NCBI RefSeq assembly: GCF_031143425.1
Contig: NC_090444.1
Location: forward strand, 61,561,533 to 61,625,532
Reading direction: 5' to 3'
DNA: 64,000 nt
DNA from: Pleurodeles waltl
Taxonomy: Eukaryota > Chordata > Amphibia > Caudata > Salamandridae
Shown: positions 1 to 10,627 of the stretch, piece after piece
Layout: each line of letters begins with the position of its first letter
How positions within the stretch are numbered: the stretch's first letter is position 1
Position numbers and translations under genes: made by a program
The notes under the pieces: model-generated
What the model was told of the DNA's origin: nothing
Databases searched by the model: none
What the model saw: the letters and a program-made list of their open reading frames with translations, nothing else

Positions 1-207
1 GGTTCAGCTGTGTGTCGATCTGGTAGGGCTGTGCGTTGAATTTCCAGCCGCAAGGTAGGTGCTGCATCAATTCTTCTCACGGAAGTCATCCTGCATCGTT
101 CAAATTCGGCTATGCAGTGATTTTCTCATTGAAAGGCAGGCTTTGTGTTGTTTCTGCCAGGCTGTGCATAGATTTTCGGTGCACAAGGAGTTCCTTGAAG
201 AGATATA

Positions 208-784
208 GGCGGTCATTCTGACTTTCCAAACGGGAACCGCCAATTGGCCGCTCCGCGGTCAAAAGACCGCGGAGGCCATTCTGACTTTCCCGCTGGGCCG
301 GCGGGCGCCCGCCAAGGGAGCGCCCGCCGGCCCAGTGGGAAACGGCCTGCAACACTGAAGCCGGCTCCGAATGGAGCCGGCGGTGTTGCAGGTGTGCGAC
401 GGGTGCAGTTGCACCCGTCGCGCTTTTCACTGTCTGCTATGCAGACAGTGAAAAGCTTCATGGGGCCCTGTCAGGGGGCCCCTGCACTGCCCATGCCAGT
501 GGCATGGGCAGTGCAGGGGCCCCCAGGGGCCCCAGGACACCCGTTCCCGCCATCCTGTTTCTGGCGGTGAAAACCACCAGAAACAGGCTGGCGGGAAGGC
601 AGCGCCGCCATGGAGGATTCTCCCAGCCTGGGTTAATCCGGCGGGAAACCGCCAGACCCGGCTGGGTGACCGCTGCTGTACCGCCGCGGTCGGAATGACG
701 TGTGAAGCACCACCAGCCTGTTGGCGGTGCTTCCGTCATTCGCCACCCTGGCGGTCTATGACCGCCAGGGTTGGAATGAGGGCC
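208..784 (-). mobile_element. Multi-hairpin MITE, copy 1 (Harbinger-like, non-autonomous)
   Basis: This 577-bp GC-rich insertion lies within LTR-A. The uninterrupted LTR sequence at 62980-63010 runs straight across the insertion point. Its ends are inverted: the left begins GGCGGTCATTCTGAC and the reverse complement of the right begins GGCCCTCATTCCAAC. Almost the whole interior is consecutive hairpins, for example 251-275, 287-343, 346-395, 399-425, 423-455, 464-528, 700-730 and 745-772. Block order is the reverse of the copy at 6988-7579, so it is placed on the minus strand. It has no coding capacity. The 3-bp flanks are ATA and TAA, an imperfect target duplication. Harbinger assignment rests on the 3-bp duplication seen in copy 2 and is inference. 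Confidence 0.8.
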
Positions 785-1007
785 TAAGTCTTTTTGGCCT
801 TGAGACTTCAGAAAACAGGAGGCAAGCTCAACCCAAGCCCTTGGAGAGCACTTCTCAGCAAAGTCAGAGAGCAGCAGGGCAACAGCAGGGCAGCAGTCCT
901 TCACAGCAAAGCAGTCCAGATGAGTCATTTGGGCAGCCAGGCAGTTCCTCTTCACAGGTTGCAGGTTCAGGTCCAGAAGTGTCTGAGTTGGTGGGGTCAG
1001 AGACCCA

Positions 1008-1018
1008 GTTTATATACC
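1008..1018 (+). promoter_or_regulatory. TATA-type box of LTR-A
   Basis: The sequence 'tttatataccc' sits at the same place in the LTR where the other copies have 'tttgtatact' (about 63238) and 'ctttataaatg' (about 45661). Position conservation across three copies supports a core promoter. Transcription from this copy is not shown. Confidence 0.5.
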
Positions 1019-2070
1019 CAACAATATGGGGGAGACTTCAAAGAGTGGTTTTGAAGTTTACAAGTTCTCCTTTCAGGACAGGTATATCTGCCATAGTCAT
1101 AGTCGGGGGTTTGGCAGTCCATTGTGTGAGAGCAGACCAGTAGCCTTTGAAATGTGTCAGGCCCTCCACCCTTCCAGCCCAGAAAGACCCATTCAGTGTG
1201 CAGTTGAGTGCAGGTGTGATTGACTGTCCTGTGTTTGTGGTTGTCTGGTTGAAATGTACAAGGGAGCTGTCAACCAGGCCAGGCCAGACATTGATTGGAG
1301 ACAGGCTGTAATGCACAGATGGACTTTAAGTGCAGAGAAATGCTCACTTTCTAAAAGTGGCATTTCTAAAATAGTAATACGAAATCCAACCTCACCAAGA
1401 AGCAGGATTTTATATTACCTTTCTGGCCATACTAAATATGACCTTGTTACCCCTTTCTGATCAGAATCTACCATTCAAACAGTAAATGAGGGTAGCCCTG
1501 ATGCTATCCTATGAAAGGAGCAGACCTCACAGCAGTGGAAAAAGAATTTAGGAGTTTTCCCCTACCAGGACATATAAAACACACATGTACAAGTCCTGCC
1601 TTTTACCTACATAGCACCCTGCCCTATGGGTTACCTAGGGCCTAACTTAGGGGTGATGTATATGTGGAAAAAGAGGAGCTTAAGGCTTGGTACGTTCTTT
1701 TAAATGCCAAGTCGAAGTGGCAGTGAAACTGCACACACAGGCCTTGCAATGGCAGGCCTGAGACATGTTTAAGAGGCTACTTATATGGGTGGCACAACCA
1801 GTGGTGTAGGCCCCATAGTAGCATTCTATTTACAAGCCATGGGCACATGTAGAGCACTTTACTAGGAACTTACAAGTAAATTAAATATGTTAATTGGGTA
1901 TGAGCCAATGTTACCATGTTTTTAGGGAGAGAGCATATGTACTTTAGCACTAGTCAGCAGTGGCAAAGTGTCCAAAGTCCTAAAGCCAGCAAAAACTGTG
2001 TCAGAAAAGTGGAGGTTGACAGGCAGGCAAAAGGTTTAGGTGTGACCCTGCAGAAAGGCCATTTCCAACA

Positions 2071-2896
2071 GCATACATGTGCTAACTGAATGAAACAAGA
2101 CAATTCACCAGACCCCTGCAATTAGGTGTTAGAAAGAGAAATTGCCAGCAGAAGGAGCATTTGCTTTTGTTTATATTTTAAAAAAATGTATTGATTAGGC
2201 AATAAACAGCAGGGGTGTAGCTCTCAGGAACAGAAATGCCCAGTAACAGGAGTCTGGGTCCAGTAGGACCAGACACATTGAGCGAGCTGTCAGGTTCCAG
2301 TGATGGAGGCCAGGAGTAAAGATAACACTCTTAGAGCACAGAACTAGACGATCCTCAGTTAGACCGGTCCAGGGAGATGCTTATTAGTATTACATTACAG
2401 CCGGTAGAACTACTGACGTGGCAGTTGCTTATACATGGGGTCATGTGGGAACGGCTTAGAAGACACTTTGTGACCTCACAGATGATAAATAAGTGCATTC
2501 GAGGAAAAAACAGGTCTATCAGACACCACAACCTTTGTGGTCCCAGATCAAATGGCATGGTCCTGTTTACAGCAATGGATCAGTTTCTTACACACTGATA
2601 AATGTTTTCCCGCATTCCTTACCAATAGAACTAATGAGACAGTAAAGTGGGTCAAAGAGATGTGGCCCTGCCTTTCCAGCTGTCATGCCTCATGGAGTGC
2701 AGGGTAGAGGCAGAGCTAAGCAGTAAGGTGTCAGTCTGTCCTACCCAGTGAGCCGTTCTCCTGCCTAAACCTAAAATAAATAGCAGGTGCTCTCCTCTTC
2801 TTCCAGGATTAAGATGTACTAATCCGTACGGTGGTACCAGCACAATGTCCACTTTCTGCTCACACTCCAGATTCTGTTTACTCTGAAGCAGCCACC
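2071..2896. other. Unassigned stretch
   Basis: The sequence downstream of the LTR-A end is AT-moderate, has no long open frame of credible composition and no repeat structure I can recognise. A short A-rich run with 'aataaa' lies near 2200. It could be old, decayed repeat sequence. Confidence 0.4.
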
Positions 2897-3226
2897 AAGG
2901 ACCTCCATGAAAGTGATGACGTGAGACTCAAGCCTGGGGCCACAAGGACCTCCATGTAAGTGAGAAGGTGAGACTCAAGCCCGGGGCCACAAGGACCTCC
3001 ATGAAAGTGATGAGGTGAGACTCAAGCCTGGGGCCACAAGGACCTCAATAAAAGTGATGATGTCAGACTCAAGCCCGGGGTCACAAGGACCTCCATGAAA
3101 GTGATAAGGCAAGACTCAAGCCCGAGGCCACAAGGACCTCCACAAAAGTGATGAGATGAGACTCAAGCCTGGGGCCAACAAGAACTTCCACGTAAGTGAT
3201 GAGGTCAGACTCAAGCCTGGGGCCTA
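2897..3226 (+). repeat. 47-bp minisatellite, about 7 copies
   Basis: Monomers starting 'aaggacctcc' begin at 2897, 2944, 2991, 3038, 3085, 3132 and 3180, giving a 47-bp period (the last is 48). Each carries 'gagactcaagcc(t/c)gggg'. Copies differ by a few substitutions. The reverse-strand open frame over this array is a by-product of the repeat. Confidence 0.9.
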
Positions 3227-3589
3227 GCCGCCAGTGGCTCATGTCAGGGTGATTCCTCGCTTTCCTAGGTCTTGGATACCCCAGTTGAATGGCAATTGGG
3301 GTATCCAAAATGGCGCAAGTATGTGACACAACACTGTTTGTAAAAAACAGACATGCATGTGATGAAACCAACCAACGGGTAGCAACCAGGAAAACAAAGT
3401 GCTGCTCTGTGAACGAAGGTGCATACTCAACTTAAATACAGTCAAGCAAGGGCCCAATGACCAGATCAAATGAAACTCTCTTATCTACATATATTATGTG
3501 TTACACAACGTACAGGTTGTTCTGGTCTGAACACAGTAATGGCTACAATTGTGCATGCTGTTGTGCAATGCAGAACACCTGAGTTTAAA
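3227..3589. other. Unassigned spacer with a short hairpin
   Basis: This lies between the minisatellite and the DIRS element. A 37-nt hairpin at 3272-3308 pairs 'ttggataccccagttg' with 'caattggggtatccaa' with one mismatch around a 5-nt loop. Nothing else is recognisable. Confidence 0.5.
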
Positions 3590-3597
3590 CCAAACTA

Positions 3598-3706
3598 GTA
3601 TTGCCATTACCTCATCATCCCTTCCCACGCTTCCCTTCATTGCAAGATTGAGGCAATCCTGCCTCACCAGACACCCATACCACATGATCCTTCATGGAAT
3701 AAAAAG
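3598..3706 (+). repeat. Left inverted terminal repeat of the DIRS element
   Basis: The sequence around 'attgaggcaatcctg' and 'caccagacacccatacca' is matched in inverse orientation at 9141-9243. The arms are about 100-110 bp with scattered mismatches. Confidence 0.8.
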
Positions 3707-4242
3707 AATAAAAAGATCCTTCTGTTTTCCTTTGTCTTACCTGACACACGTTCCTGTGCCAGCTGTGTGTGGTGCTGCGCCTCTTTTCTTGTTCTTCAGT
3801 GCCGGTCAACCATCCTGACTTGCAACTGGGCCGATCGGGCACAGCGGAGCTGGCACAATCAGCATTTCAGCCACAATGTGCTGTGGCAGGAGGAGACGTG
3901 GTGTGGTCCTCTACGGTATATCTGAAGCGAGCCAGAAGATGGTGTTTCCCAGCTTGCGGCAGCTGGGGCTGTGGTCCACGTAGTGTGAGGGAGCTAGAAG
4001 CTACGGGTTGGGAGATGGACTCTGGCAGCGCTCGGGATGCGATGCTCCTCTGCCGGATGATTCTTTGCAGTTATAGTATGGGCTTTCCTGATGTACTTTG
4101 GTGATTTGCAGTTTGACATACAGCCTGTATTATTGGTAACTCTGGCACTGTTGTGTTTTACTATCTTTGGGATTGGTTCCAATTGGTTTTATCTCCCTAT
4201 TTCAAGGGGGGGCAGTCTATTCATTTTTCCAAAAATGCAGTG

Positions 4243-5620
4243 ATGATGGGGAAGCAGGCATCTAAGAGAAGGCATGTCTAGTCTTCCTCTGAGGAGCATA
4301 AACCAACTCCACCTTGGCAAAGCAGGTATGGGGATCCGGTTGAACCTTCAGCTTTGATCTCGGCAACTGAGGTCCAAGCTATGTTTGAGGCAACAGTGGC
4401 CAGGGTGTTGGATGTCAGAGCTAAGCCTAGGCCCAAAGGCAGACATTACTCTGGAGGAGTTGCAGTTTCTTCACCTGGGGATTTGTCGGCTTCAGAGGCT
4501 GATCTCCCATCCACCTCCAAAGGGAAATATGTGCGCAGAGAAGAGGCTCTGGATATTTTTCAGCACATTCAGTAGAATTTGGGGTTTTCTCCTTTTCCGT
4601 CTCAGGATGCAGCAGAGGGCACTTTTCCACAATATATCAAACCTCCGTTTTTTGCAATGCCTCTTCATGCCAGGATTAAAGACGTGATTACGGGGGAATG
4701 GCAAGACCTCGGTTCCCAGGCTTTTGCAGAAGCTGTATTTGTTGGAGGAAGGCGAGGACTCTCTTCTGCATAATGTTGAGGTGAATGCTATGCTGGCCGC
4801 TCAGATTGGTCAGAAGGCCATAAATCCAGAGAATTGTTCACCTTCAGATGCTACTGACAAGAAGGTGGAACAGGCACTTAAGAATGCTTTTTCTGCATTT
4901 CTGAAAATCTGACTCTGAAAGCTGGGATTTATTCTGTTTATGCGGTAGAGAAGTTGAGAAGTTGGCAACAGCAATTCAGGAGGAAACTGACTGTTTGGGT
5001 TTGCTTGTGCATATGGAACAGGAAGCAAAGGTTTTGGCAGATGTATCTCTGACATCTTAAAACCTCCAGCCATGGCTACAGGTTCCATGACTTTGGGAAG
5101 AAGAAATGTGTGGATGATGGATTGGAAGGCAGACTATTCAGAGAAATCTTCTCTGCTGAAAATTCTGTTTGATGTTAAAATGATGTCTGGCAATCAATTG
5201 GATTCTATGATTACCAAGGCATTTAAGGATCGGAAGCATGCTATGCCGTACAAGGGGGATCCATATTCCTCTCAACGCTTCTAGAATCAGCCTTCTTTTT
5301 CTTTTTTTTGTTCCTCTGGGAAAGATTCCAGGTCATTTTCAGATTGTAGGAGAAAGTTCCAGCTCAAGAAGTCATCTGCTACGGCAGGAGAAAAAGGGCA
5401 GCAAGGTTCCTCAAAGAAGAAGTCCTGACAACTATGGTACAGGGATTTGATTCCAGTAGGAGGCAGGCTTTTGTTTTTTCAGGAGGCCTGGAAAAAGGAT
5501 GTGAAGGGCCGATGGGCCTTGAATATTGTCAGGAGTGGCTATCTTATGGACTTTGCCAGTCAGCCTCCCGAATGAGGCACCATCCATACTCCTGTCCCCA
5601 AGAATCTAGAAAATAGACAA
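4243..5620 (+). pseudogene. DIRS Gag-like protein, broken
   Basis: This is the probable structural (Gag-like) protein of the DIRS element. I start at the ATG at 4243, which opens a frame reading MMGKQASKRRHV before a TAG; the same frame continues through 4354-4575 and, after another TAG, to 4773. A frameshift near 4724 moves the reading to the next frame (EEGEDSLLHNVEVNAMLAAQ). A later segment at about 5090-5283 reads RRNVWMMDWKADYSEKSSLL and ends PYKGDPYSSQRF, the typical C-terminal region of vertebrate DIRS Gag as I know it. A serine- and arginine-rich tail follows. There are several stops and at least two frameshifts. Recognition is by family resemblance and by position upstream of the RT. 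Confidence 0.75.
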
Positions 5621-5639
5621 GCTCTTTTGGGAGGGATTC

Positions 5640-6962
5640 AAGCTCTTCTGGTGAAAAGGGCAATAGTTTTGGTACGCATGGCAGAGCGGGAAAGAGGAAG
5701 ATACTCAATTTTGTTTCTTGTACAAAAGGTGGTCTGGCGATTTTAGGTCAGTTCCGGATCTAAAAAGGGGGAATGGGTGGATCAAGACAGTTTATTTCAA
5801 GATGGTCACCTTACTGTCCAAAATTCTCTTAGTCAGCATCAATGATTTTATGACGTCCATAGATCTTCAGGACTCTTACTTAAATGTTCCAATGGCACAA
5901 GCACATCTGCAATTGGGGAAGATCACTTTCAGTTTGCAATATTGCCATCTGGGCTCAAGTCTGCCCCAAGTGTGTTTATGGAGATTCTGCCCCCTTGGTG
6001 GCATTGGCTCATCATTTCAACCAAGCTGTTGGCCCGCAAGCACACAGGTGTGCTTCTTTCCAGTTGGCAGGGGCACGGTTTTCTTATAAATCAGGGAAAA
6101 TACAACCTTGTGCCAGAACAAGACCGTCAGTTTACTGGGGAAAGGGTTCGCACAGATTTGGGGTTGGTCACCTTGCCGGATGTAAGAGTAGCCAAAACCA
6201 AAGCCCACATATTGTGTCTTTTGGCCCAGCCCATTCGAAGGCGGCTCTTTGGCTGCAAGTTCAGGGGGACTGATCAGCGACAGTGTTTCTGGCTTCCTGG
6301 GCTTGCTGTCATTTTCACAAGCTGATGCTTCACATCCTGGCTTGGTCTCCCACTTGTAATCCTCCATCCTTTCAGATTCCGCTCTCTCCCCAGATTAGGA
6401 AGGACCTGGATTGGTGGGTGGAAGAGAAGCATATCCTGAAAGGAATCCCCCTCTCCCTTCCCGCTCCCAGAATTATAACAATGGATGCCAGTCTATAGTG
6501 TTGAGGGGCATGAATAGGGGTATGTCAGATCATGGGTTCTAGGTCCCCGTTTCAGGGCAGGAAGTCTTCAAACCGGAGGGAACTGGAAGCTGTCCGGTTA
6601 TCTCTCATGGCTTTCTCTTGGTATCTGAAAGGGGCTGTTGTTCTGATATGGACAGACAATGTACAGCAATGGCTTATGTGACCAGGCGGGGGGACCAGGT
6701 CTCTTTCTCCGGCAAAGATTGTGGGCAGGATATTTTATTGGGTGGAGTTCCATCTGTTGGCACTGTCTGCAATGCACATTCAGGGGTATACAGTACTCTG
6801 GCGGCCAATCTCAGCAGCGTGATTTCACTGTCTGTGGATTTTTGTCTCTGACTGTAGAGATGTTTGTGGAGATTACAGCTCAGTGGGGGGTCCCGGAAAT
6901 AGATCTTTTTGCAAGTTCTCTCAATGCTAAGTTGGCGACCTTTTTCTCAAGGGCCAGGTAAT
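5640..6962 (+). pseudogene. DIRS reverse transcriptase / RNase H, broken
   Basis: This is a polymerase remnant. An N-terminal RT portion (about 5720-5890) contains the first catalytic-Asp motif as FMTSIDLQDSYLNVPMAQAH. A +1 change leads to LPSGLKSAPSVFMEIL, then to GFLINQGKYNLVPEQD and RTDLGLVTLPD in the 5942-6325 frame. The segment that should hold the YxDD catalytic box, between MEIL and GFLIN, is shortened and has no DD, so it is deleted in this copy. RNase H is suggested by TMDASL (about 6480) and by IWTDN (about 6645). The end reads EITAQWGVPEIDLFASSLN, the usual tail of DIRS pol, just before the MITE at 6988. Stops and frameshifts are frequent. It is inactive. Confidence 0.85.
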
Positions 6963-6987
6963 GTCTGGCTTGGGGGGTGGACACTCT

Positions 6988-7579
6988 GGGGGTGATTCTG
7001 ACCCCGGCGGTCATAGACCGCCGGGGTCAGGGTCGGCGGGAGCCCCCCTGCAGGGCATTCTGACCGTGGCGGTTTGGCCGCGGTCAGAAGTGGAAAACCG
7101 GCAGTCTCCCGCCGGTTTTCCGCTGCCCATTTGAATCCTCCATGGCGGCGCAGCAACCTGCGCCGCCATGTGGATTCTGACACCCCATACTGCCATCCTG
7201 TTCCTGGCGGGCGACGGTATGGGGTGTCATGGGGCCCCTGGGGGCCCCTGCAGTGCCCATGCCAACGGCATGGACACTGCAGGGGCCCCCGTAAGAGGGC
7301 CACACAAAGAATTTCACTGTCTCATTGCAGACAGTGAAATTCGCGAGGGGTGCAACTGCACCCGTCGCACCTTCCCACTCCGCCGGCTCCATTCGGAGCC
7401 GGCTTCCTCGTGGGAAGGGTGTTTCCCACTGGGCTGGTGGGCGGCCTTTTGGCGGTCGCCCGCCAGCCCAGTGGGAATCCCAGAATCACCGCAGCGGTCT
7501 TATGATCGCGGAGCGGTGTTCTGGAGGGGGGAACTCTGGCGGGCGGCCTCCGCCGCCCGTCAGAGTTAGAATGACCCCC
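6988..7579 (+). mobile_element. Multi-hairpin MITE, copy 2 (592 bp, TCT target duplication)
   Basis: The element begins GGGGGTGATTC and ends GAATGACCCCC, so its ends are inverted. It is flanked by the direct 3-bp repeat TCT (6985-6987 and 7580-7582), as Harbinger/PIF-type transposons make. Inside are about twelve consecutive hairpins: 7000-7028, 7061-7086, 7092-7121, 7133-7177, 7179-7228, 7241-7290, 7309-7342, 7343-7368, 7371-7417, 7423-7477, 7488-7517 (imperfect) and 7534-7565. Little sequence is left unpaired. It carries no gene. It splits the DIRS pol region and so is younger than that element. A superfamily call without a transposase is inference. Confidence 0.85.
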
Positions 7580-7582
7580 TCT

Positions 7583-8880
7583 TTCTTTCAGGTGGCCTCA
7601 GGGTCTTCTTTACACCTTCCCTCCCTTTCCACTGGTTCTCTGGTTCCTTCTCAGGGTGTGGAAAGAGAGGGCATCGGTTCTTCCGATTGCCCCGGCTTGG
7701 CCCTGCTCCTCTTGATATCCTCTTCTAGTGGAGATGAGGCGAGGGGAGGAGTGGACGTTGCCCCGGATCCTTCTCCCCTGTTGTTCCCAGTGTTGCAGAA
7801 GGAAGTTCTGTCCAGAATGAGGTTAGACACCTGGAGGTTGAAAGGCTTGCTGCATAAGAGGAATCCAGCTTGTTTGACTCCGATTCTGCAGGCCGCGAGA
7901 CACTTGTCTACTAACAAATCTTACTTGCAGCACTAGCGTTCCTTCTGTAAGTGGTGTCAGTGTAACAGTTTCATACTGCTTCCTCTGGTGTGAGGCTGTT
8001 TCTGCAGCATGGGGCTTCTTTGGGTTTGAAGGTAGCCACCCGTAGGCTTCAAAGAGCAGCTATTTAAGCTTTTAGAAGTTCTTGGATCAATATGTCAGAT
8101 TTGGAAGGTTTGGTGAGTCATTTGTTCAAGGGTTTGATGAATGTTCTTCCTTCTCCTAGTAGGCATTTCCCTTCTTGGGATCTATCTTTGGTTTTGGAGA
8201 CATTGATGGATCCGCCTTTTGAGTCCTTGGACTCTGCTGATGTCAGGATACTGTCCTTTAAAACATTATTTTTGTTGGCTGTTTCTTCAGCTAAGTGTTT
8301 GGGTGAGCAGGGGCCTCTATCTTTTAAGCAACCTTTTTGTCGGATTTTTGATAATAGAATAATTTTGAGGCCTCTTCTCTCCTTTCACCCCACGCTTGAT
8401 TCCCAGTTTCTTAAGAACCAGGAGTTGATTTTGCCTTCCTTTTTTGAGTCTCTTTCTTCTGAGGAGGAAATGCGGCTGCATTGTCTGGATGTTAGGAGGA
8501 CTCTTCTGGTGTATTTGGATAGGATAGCTCCTATCCGGCTTCCCAATTCTCTCTTTGTGAATTCTGGCCCAGTAAATACGGGGTTGAAGTCCTCCACTCC
8601 CCCTTTCAGTTGGTGGGTTTGGACCTTGATTTCTGTGGTCTACTAGGCTTCTGGTCAGGTTTCTCCTATAGGAGTTCAGGGTCGATCTACGAGATCCATG
8701 TCTGCCTCTTGGGCTGAGATCCAGGGGGCTTCCATTGCTGGGATCTGCAGGGCGGCCACCTGGTCCTCCCCATTGACTTTTGTCTCCCATTATCGGAATG
8801 TTCAGGAGATTAAACTGGCTGAAGTGTTTGGGTCTCACGTGTCGGCCACTATGGCGTCTAAAAAGTGGTTCATTACTGTG
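7583..8880 (+). pseudogene. DIRS tyrosine recombinase, broken
   Basis: This is the integration enzyme of the DIRS element. A conserved stretch upstream (about 7805-7935) reads MRLDTWRLKGLLHKRNP and AARHLSTNKSYLQH. The catalytic core is in one frame from 8092 (MSDLEGLVSHLFKGL), with a single TAG at 8644-8646, and continues to about 8880. The box I region is SSAKCLGEQ, where the family has Ala-Arg-Arg, so the catalytic arginine is missing. Box II is GRSTRSMSASWA, where the His of HxxR is replaced by Arg while the second Arg is kept. The nucleophile region FVSHYRNV keeps its Tyr. An upstream in-frame TAA lies near 8068. It is inactive. Confidence 0.85.
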
Positions 8881-8949
8881 CATTTTGTGTTTAATAAACA
8901 TGAGTTTGTGCATTACCTTTTTCAATGTCCTGTTTGGCTTTGTATATCT

Positions 8950-9140
8950 CAATGTTGCAATGAAGGGAAGCGAGGGAAGGGACAATGAGGTAATGCTTCA
9001 ATTACTCACGGATAATTGCATTAGTCGGAAACCTCTTTCCTCGCTTCCATTCATTACATCCCTCCCAGGTAGTCCAGGCCAACCACATTCAAGCTGTGTC
9101 GGGTTATGTGATAGACAGGAGGATGGGGGGGGTCTTTTTA
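8950..9140 (+). repeat. DIRS internal complementary-type region
   Basis: 'caatgaagggaagcgaggg' near 8957 and 'cctcgcttccattcattac' near 9040 are mutually inverted and both resemble the terminal repeats. DIRS elements carry such a region just inside the right end, where it is thought to template end completion. Exact limits are uncertain. Confidence 0.6.
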
Positions 9141-9243
9141 TTTCGTGAAGGATCACCTGGTATGGGTGTCTGGTGAAACAGGATTGCCTCAATGTTGTAA
9201 TGAATAGAAGCGCGAGGAGAGGACTCAGAGTAATGCAATAACC
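9141..9243 (-). repeat. Right inverted terminal repeat of the DIRS element
   Basis: This is the inverse match of 3598-3706. Landmarks on the + strand are 'tatgggtgtctggtgaaac' and 'aggattgcctcaatg'. Confidence 0.8.
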
Positions 9244-9548
9244 GGTAAGTAATTGAAGCATTTCTACCCATTCAAAGCCCTTCCTAATTACCGGATGATT
9301 ACAATGCAAGAATATTCTGTATAAGTAGGAAAGATTTTCCAACCTTTACTTTTGGTGGCCTCCTTAATAAAAGATGAATTCTGTGCAAGAGTTCTCTGCC
9401 TCCCAGGATGTTCCCACATACGGTCGGTGTATGAAATGGCTTCATTCTTCATTGATCACTCGTATTTCTCCAAGTACAAAATGAAAAATTTTAAAACTCA
9501 TTTATCAAAAACAATGTAATTGAAACTGCCCTGTTTTGCATCAAACCG

Positions 9549-10196
9549 TGGGGAGGATTTATCTAGAAGTTGGTTTGCCCTGGTGCCACAAAAGGGGTGC
9601 AAGTGTGACACAACTCCTAAGTCAGATTTATCAAGCCAGGCAAGGCCACCTTGCGTGGCTCTGCGTGGCTTGATAAATCTAGAGTAATGCAATGCAGAGT
9701 AAATTGTTTTGTTGCATTAATCGGCCCCAGGGAGGCGTACCATCAGTTGTTTCGTGGGTGTTCCCATGCATCCACCCATGGATTCTGGCACATTCCCAGA
9801 TTTATCATTACTGGTAAACTGGGGATGCGTCAAAAACCTACGCCTCCCCAGGTGAGGCGTGACAAGGAGAAATATCTTTATTCCTCCTCATTTTTCCCTC
9901 TTTCTATGTGTGCTGAATTCTGCAGCACAAGATGAAATGCCTTTCAGGATTGTTTTTGTGCAGCAAGGTGCCCCTTCCTGCCTATAAATAATCCAGTCTA
10001 CAATGCAAGCACCCCTGTGCCACGGCACAAGGGTGACCACATTGATGCTCTGCAGCCAAAGTGCACCAGCGCAAGAAGAGGTCCGGAACACGCAGCATGG
10101 TGTTAAATTCAACACATTCCTGCCCTTTCACGCAGCGCCTCAAGGTGGCTTACTGTGCTGCGCTGCAGTGCATGAACGCTTGATAAACCAGGCCCA
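9549..10196. mobile_element. Possible small DNA transposon
   Basis: The left end 'ggggaggatttatc' and the reverse complement of the right end 'gggcctggtttatc' are similar, and two internal motifs around 'gatttatcaagcc' and 'cttgataaatc' are inverted. No clean target duplication was found. Flanking 9251-9548 and 10197-10455 show nothing recognisable. Confidence 0.35.
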
Positions 10197-10455
10197 TAGG
10201 ATAGAAGCTTGGTCTATTACCAACTACCATTACGGACTACATCCTTGAGCGGGTTTCACTCTATGCACAAATGGCAAAAGTAGGTCAGTAAGCAAGTATT
10301 GGAAAGAAGTTTTTTGTCAGAGTCTACGCTATATACAAGTAAGTGTTCTGTTGGACTTCGTTTTGTGACACCACAGGCTGACTCCCTTCTGCTCTGTGTC
10401 CGGGATGCTAAGAGGCTCCTGATGGCTCCTCCGCAGAGCTCTGCACTCCCCTAAG

Positions 10456-10620
10456 GGAGGGTTCTGTGAAGTTGGTCCTGGAGAGCCGGGTCCATGCCAG
10501 ATTTTTAGCATATCCACATTTAGAAAAAAGATGTTTCAGAACTCTACATTTTTCTAAATGTGGATATGCTAAAAATCTGGCCTGGCCCCGGTTCTCCAGG
10601 ACCGACTTTGCAGAACCCTG
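10456..10620. mobile_element. Foldback MITE, hAT-like (165 bp)
   Basis: It is almost a complete palindrome. The left arm (about 10457-10528) from 'agggttctgtgaagttggtc' through 'gcatatccacatttag' pairs with the right arm (10549-10619) around a loop of about 20 nt. CCCTAAG at 10449-10455 is repeated directly at 10621-10627. A 7-8 bp duplication and a CCCTG end fit hAT. There is no coding capacity. Confidence 0.75.
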
Positions 10621-10627
10621 CCCTAAG

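Larger units (their letters stand above)
1..2070 (+). mobile_element. LTR-A copy 1 (LTR-like repeat, 5' end outside window)
   Basis: The stretch matches 62189-63464 and, in its 3' half, 45660-46583. Shared landmarks are the block around 'gagacttcagaaaacagg', a TATA-type box, the 'agaaatgctcactttct' block and a 3' end in CCAACA. The copy at 62189 starts TGTTAG and the 3' ends finish in ...AACA, so the family has the TG...CA boundaries of long terminal repeats. The family's TGTTAG start lies upstream of base 1. No coding region or primer-binding site is evident after 2070, so a solo LTR is the simplest reading. The first 200 bp are GC-rich, degenerate short repeats built around 'tgcatc(g)' motifs. 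A multi-hairpin MITE interrupts it at 208-784. The superfamily (Gypsy or other) cannot be told from the LTR alone. Confidence 0.7.
3590..9250 (+). mobile_element. Decayed DIRS-type tyrosine-recombinase retroelement
   Basis: The order is inverted terminal repeat, Gag-like frame, reverse transcriptase, RNase H, tyrosine recombinase, internal complementary-type region, inverted terminal repeat. That order defines DIRS elements, which integrate through a tyrosine recombinase instead of a DDE integrase. The coding regions are broken by several stops and frameshifts, and a 592-bp MITE sits between RNase H and recombinase. No target duplication is expected for this class, and none was sought as proof. 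Boundaries are set by the inverted repeats and are good to about 20 bp. The copy is non-functional. Confidence 0.88.

Noticed and set aside
110..570. Open frames across the multi-hairpin MITE
   Set aside because: GC-rich palindromes keep several frames open on both strands; no protein family is recognisable.
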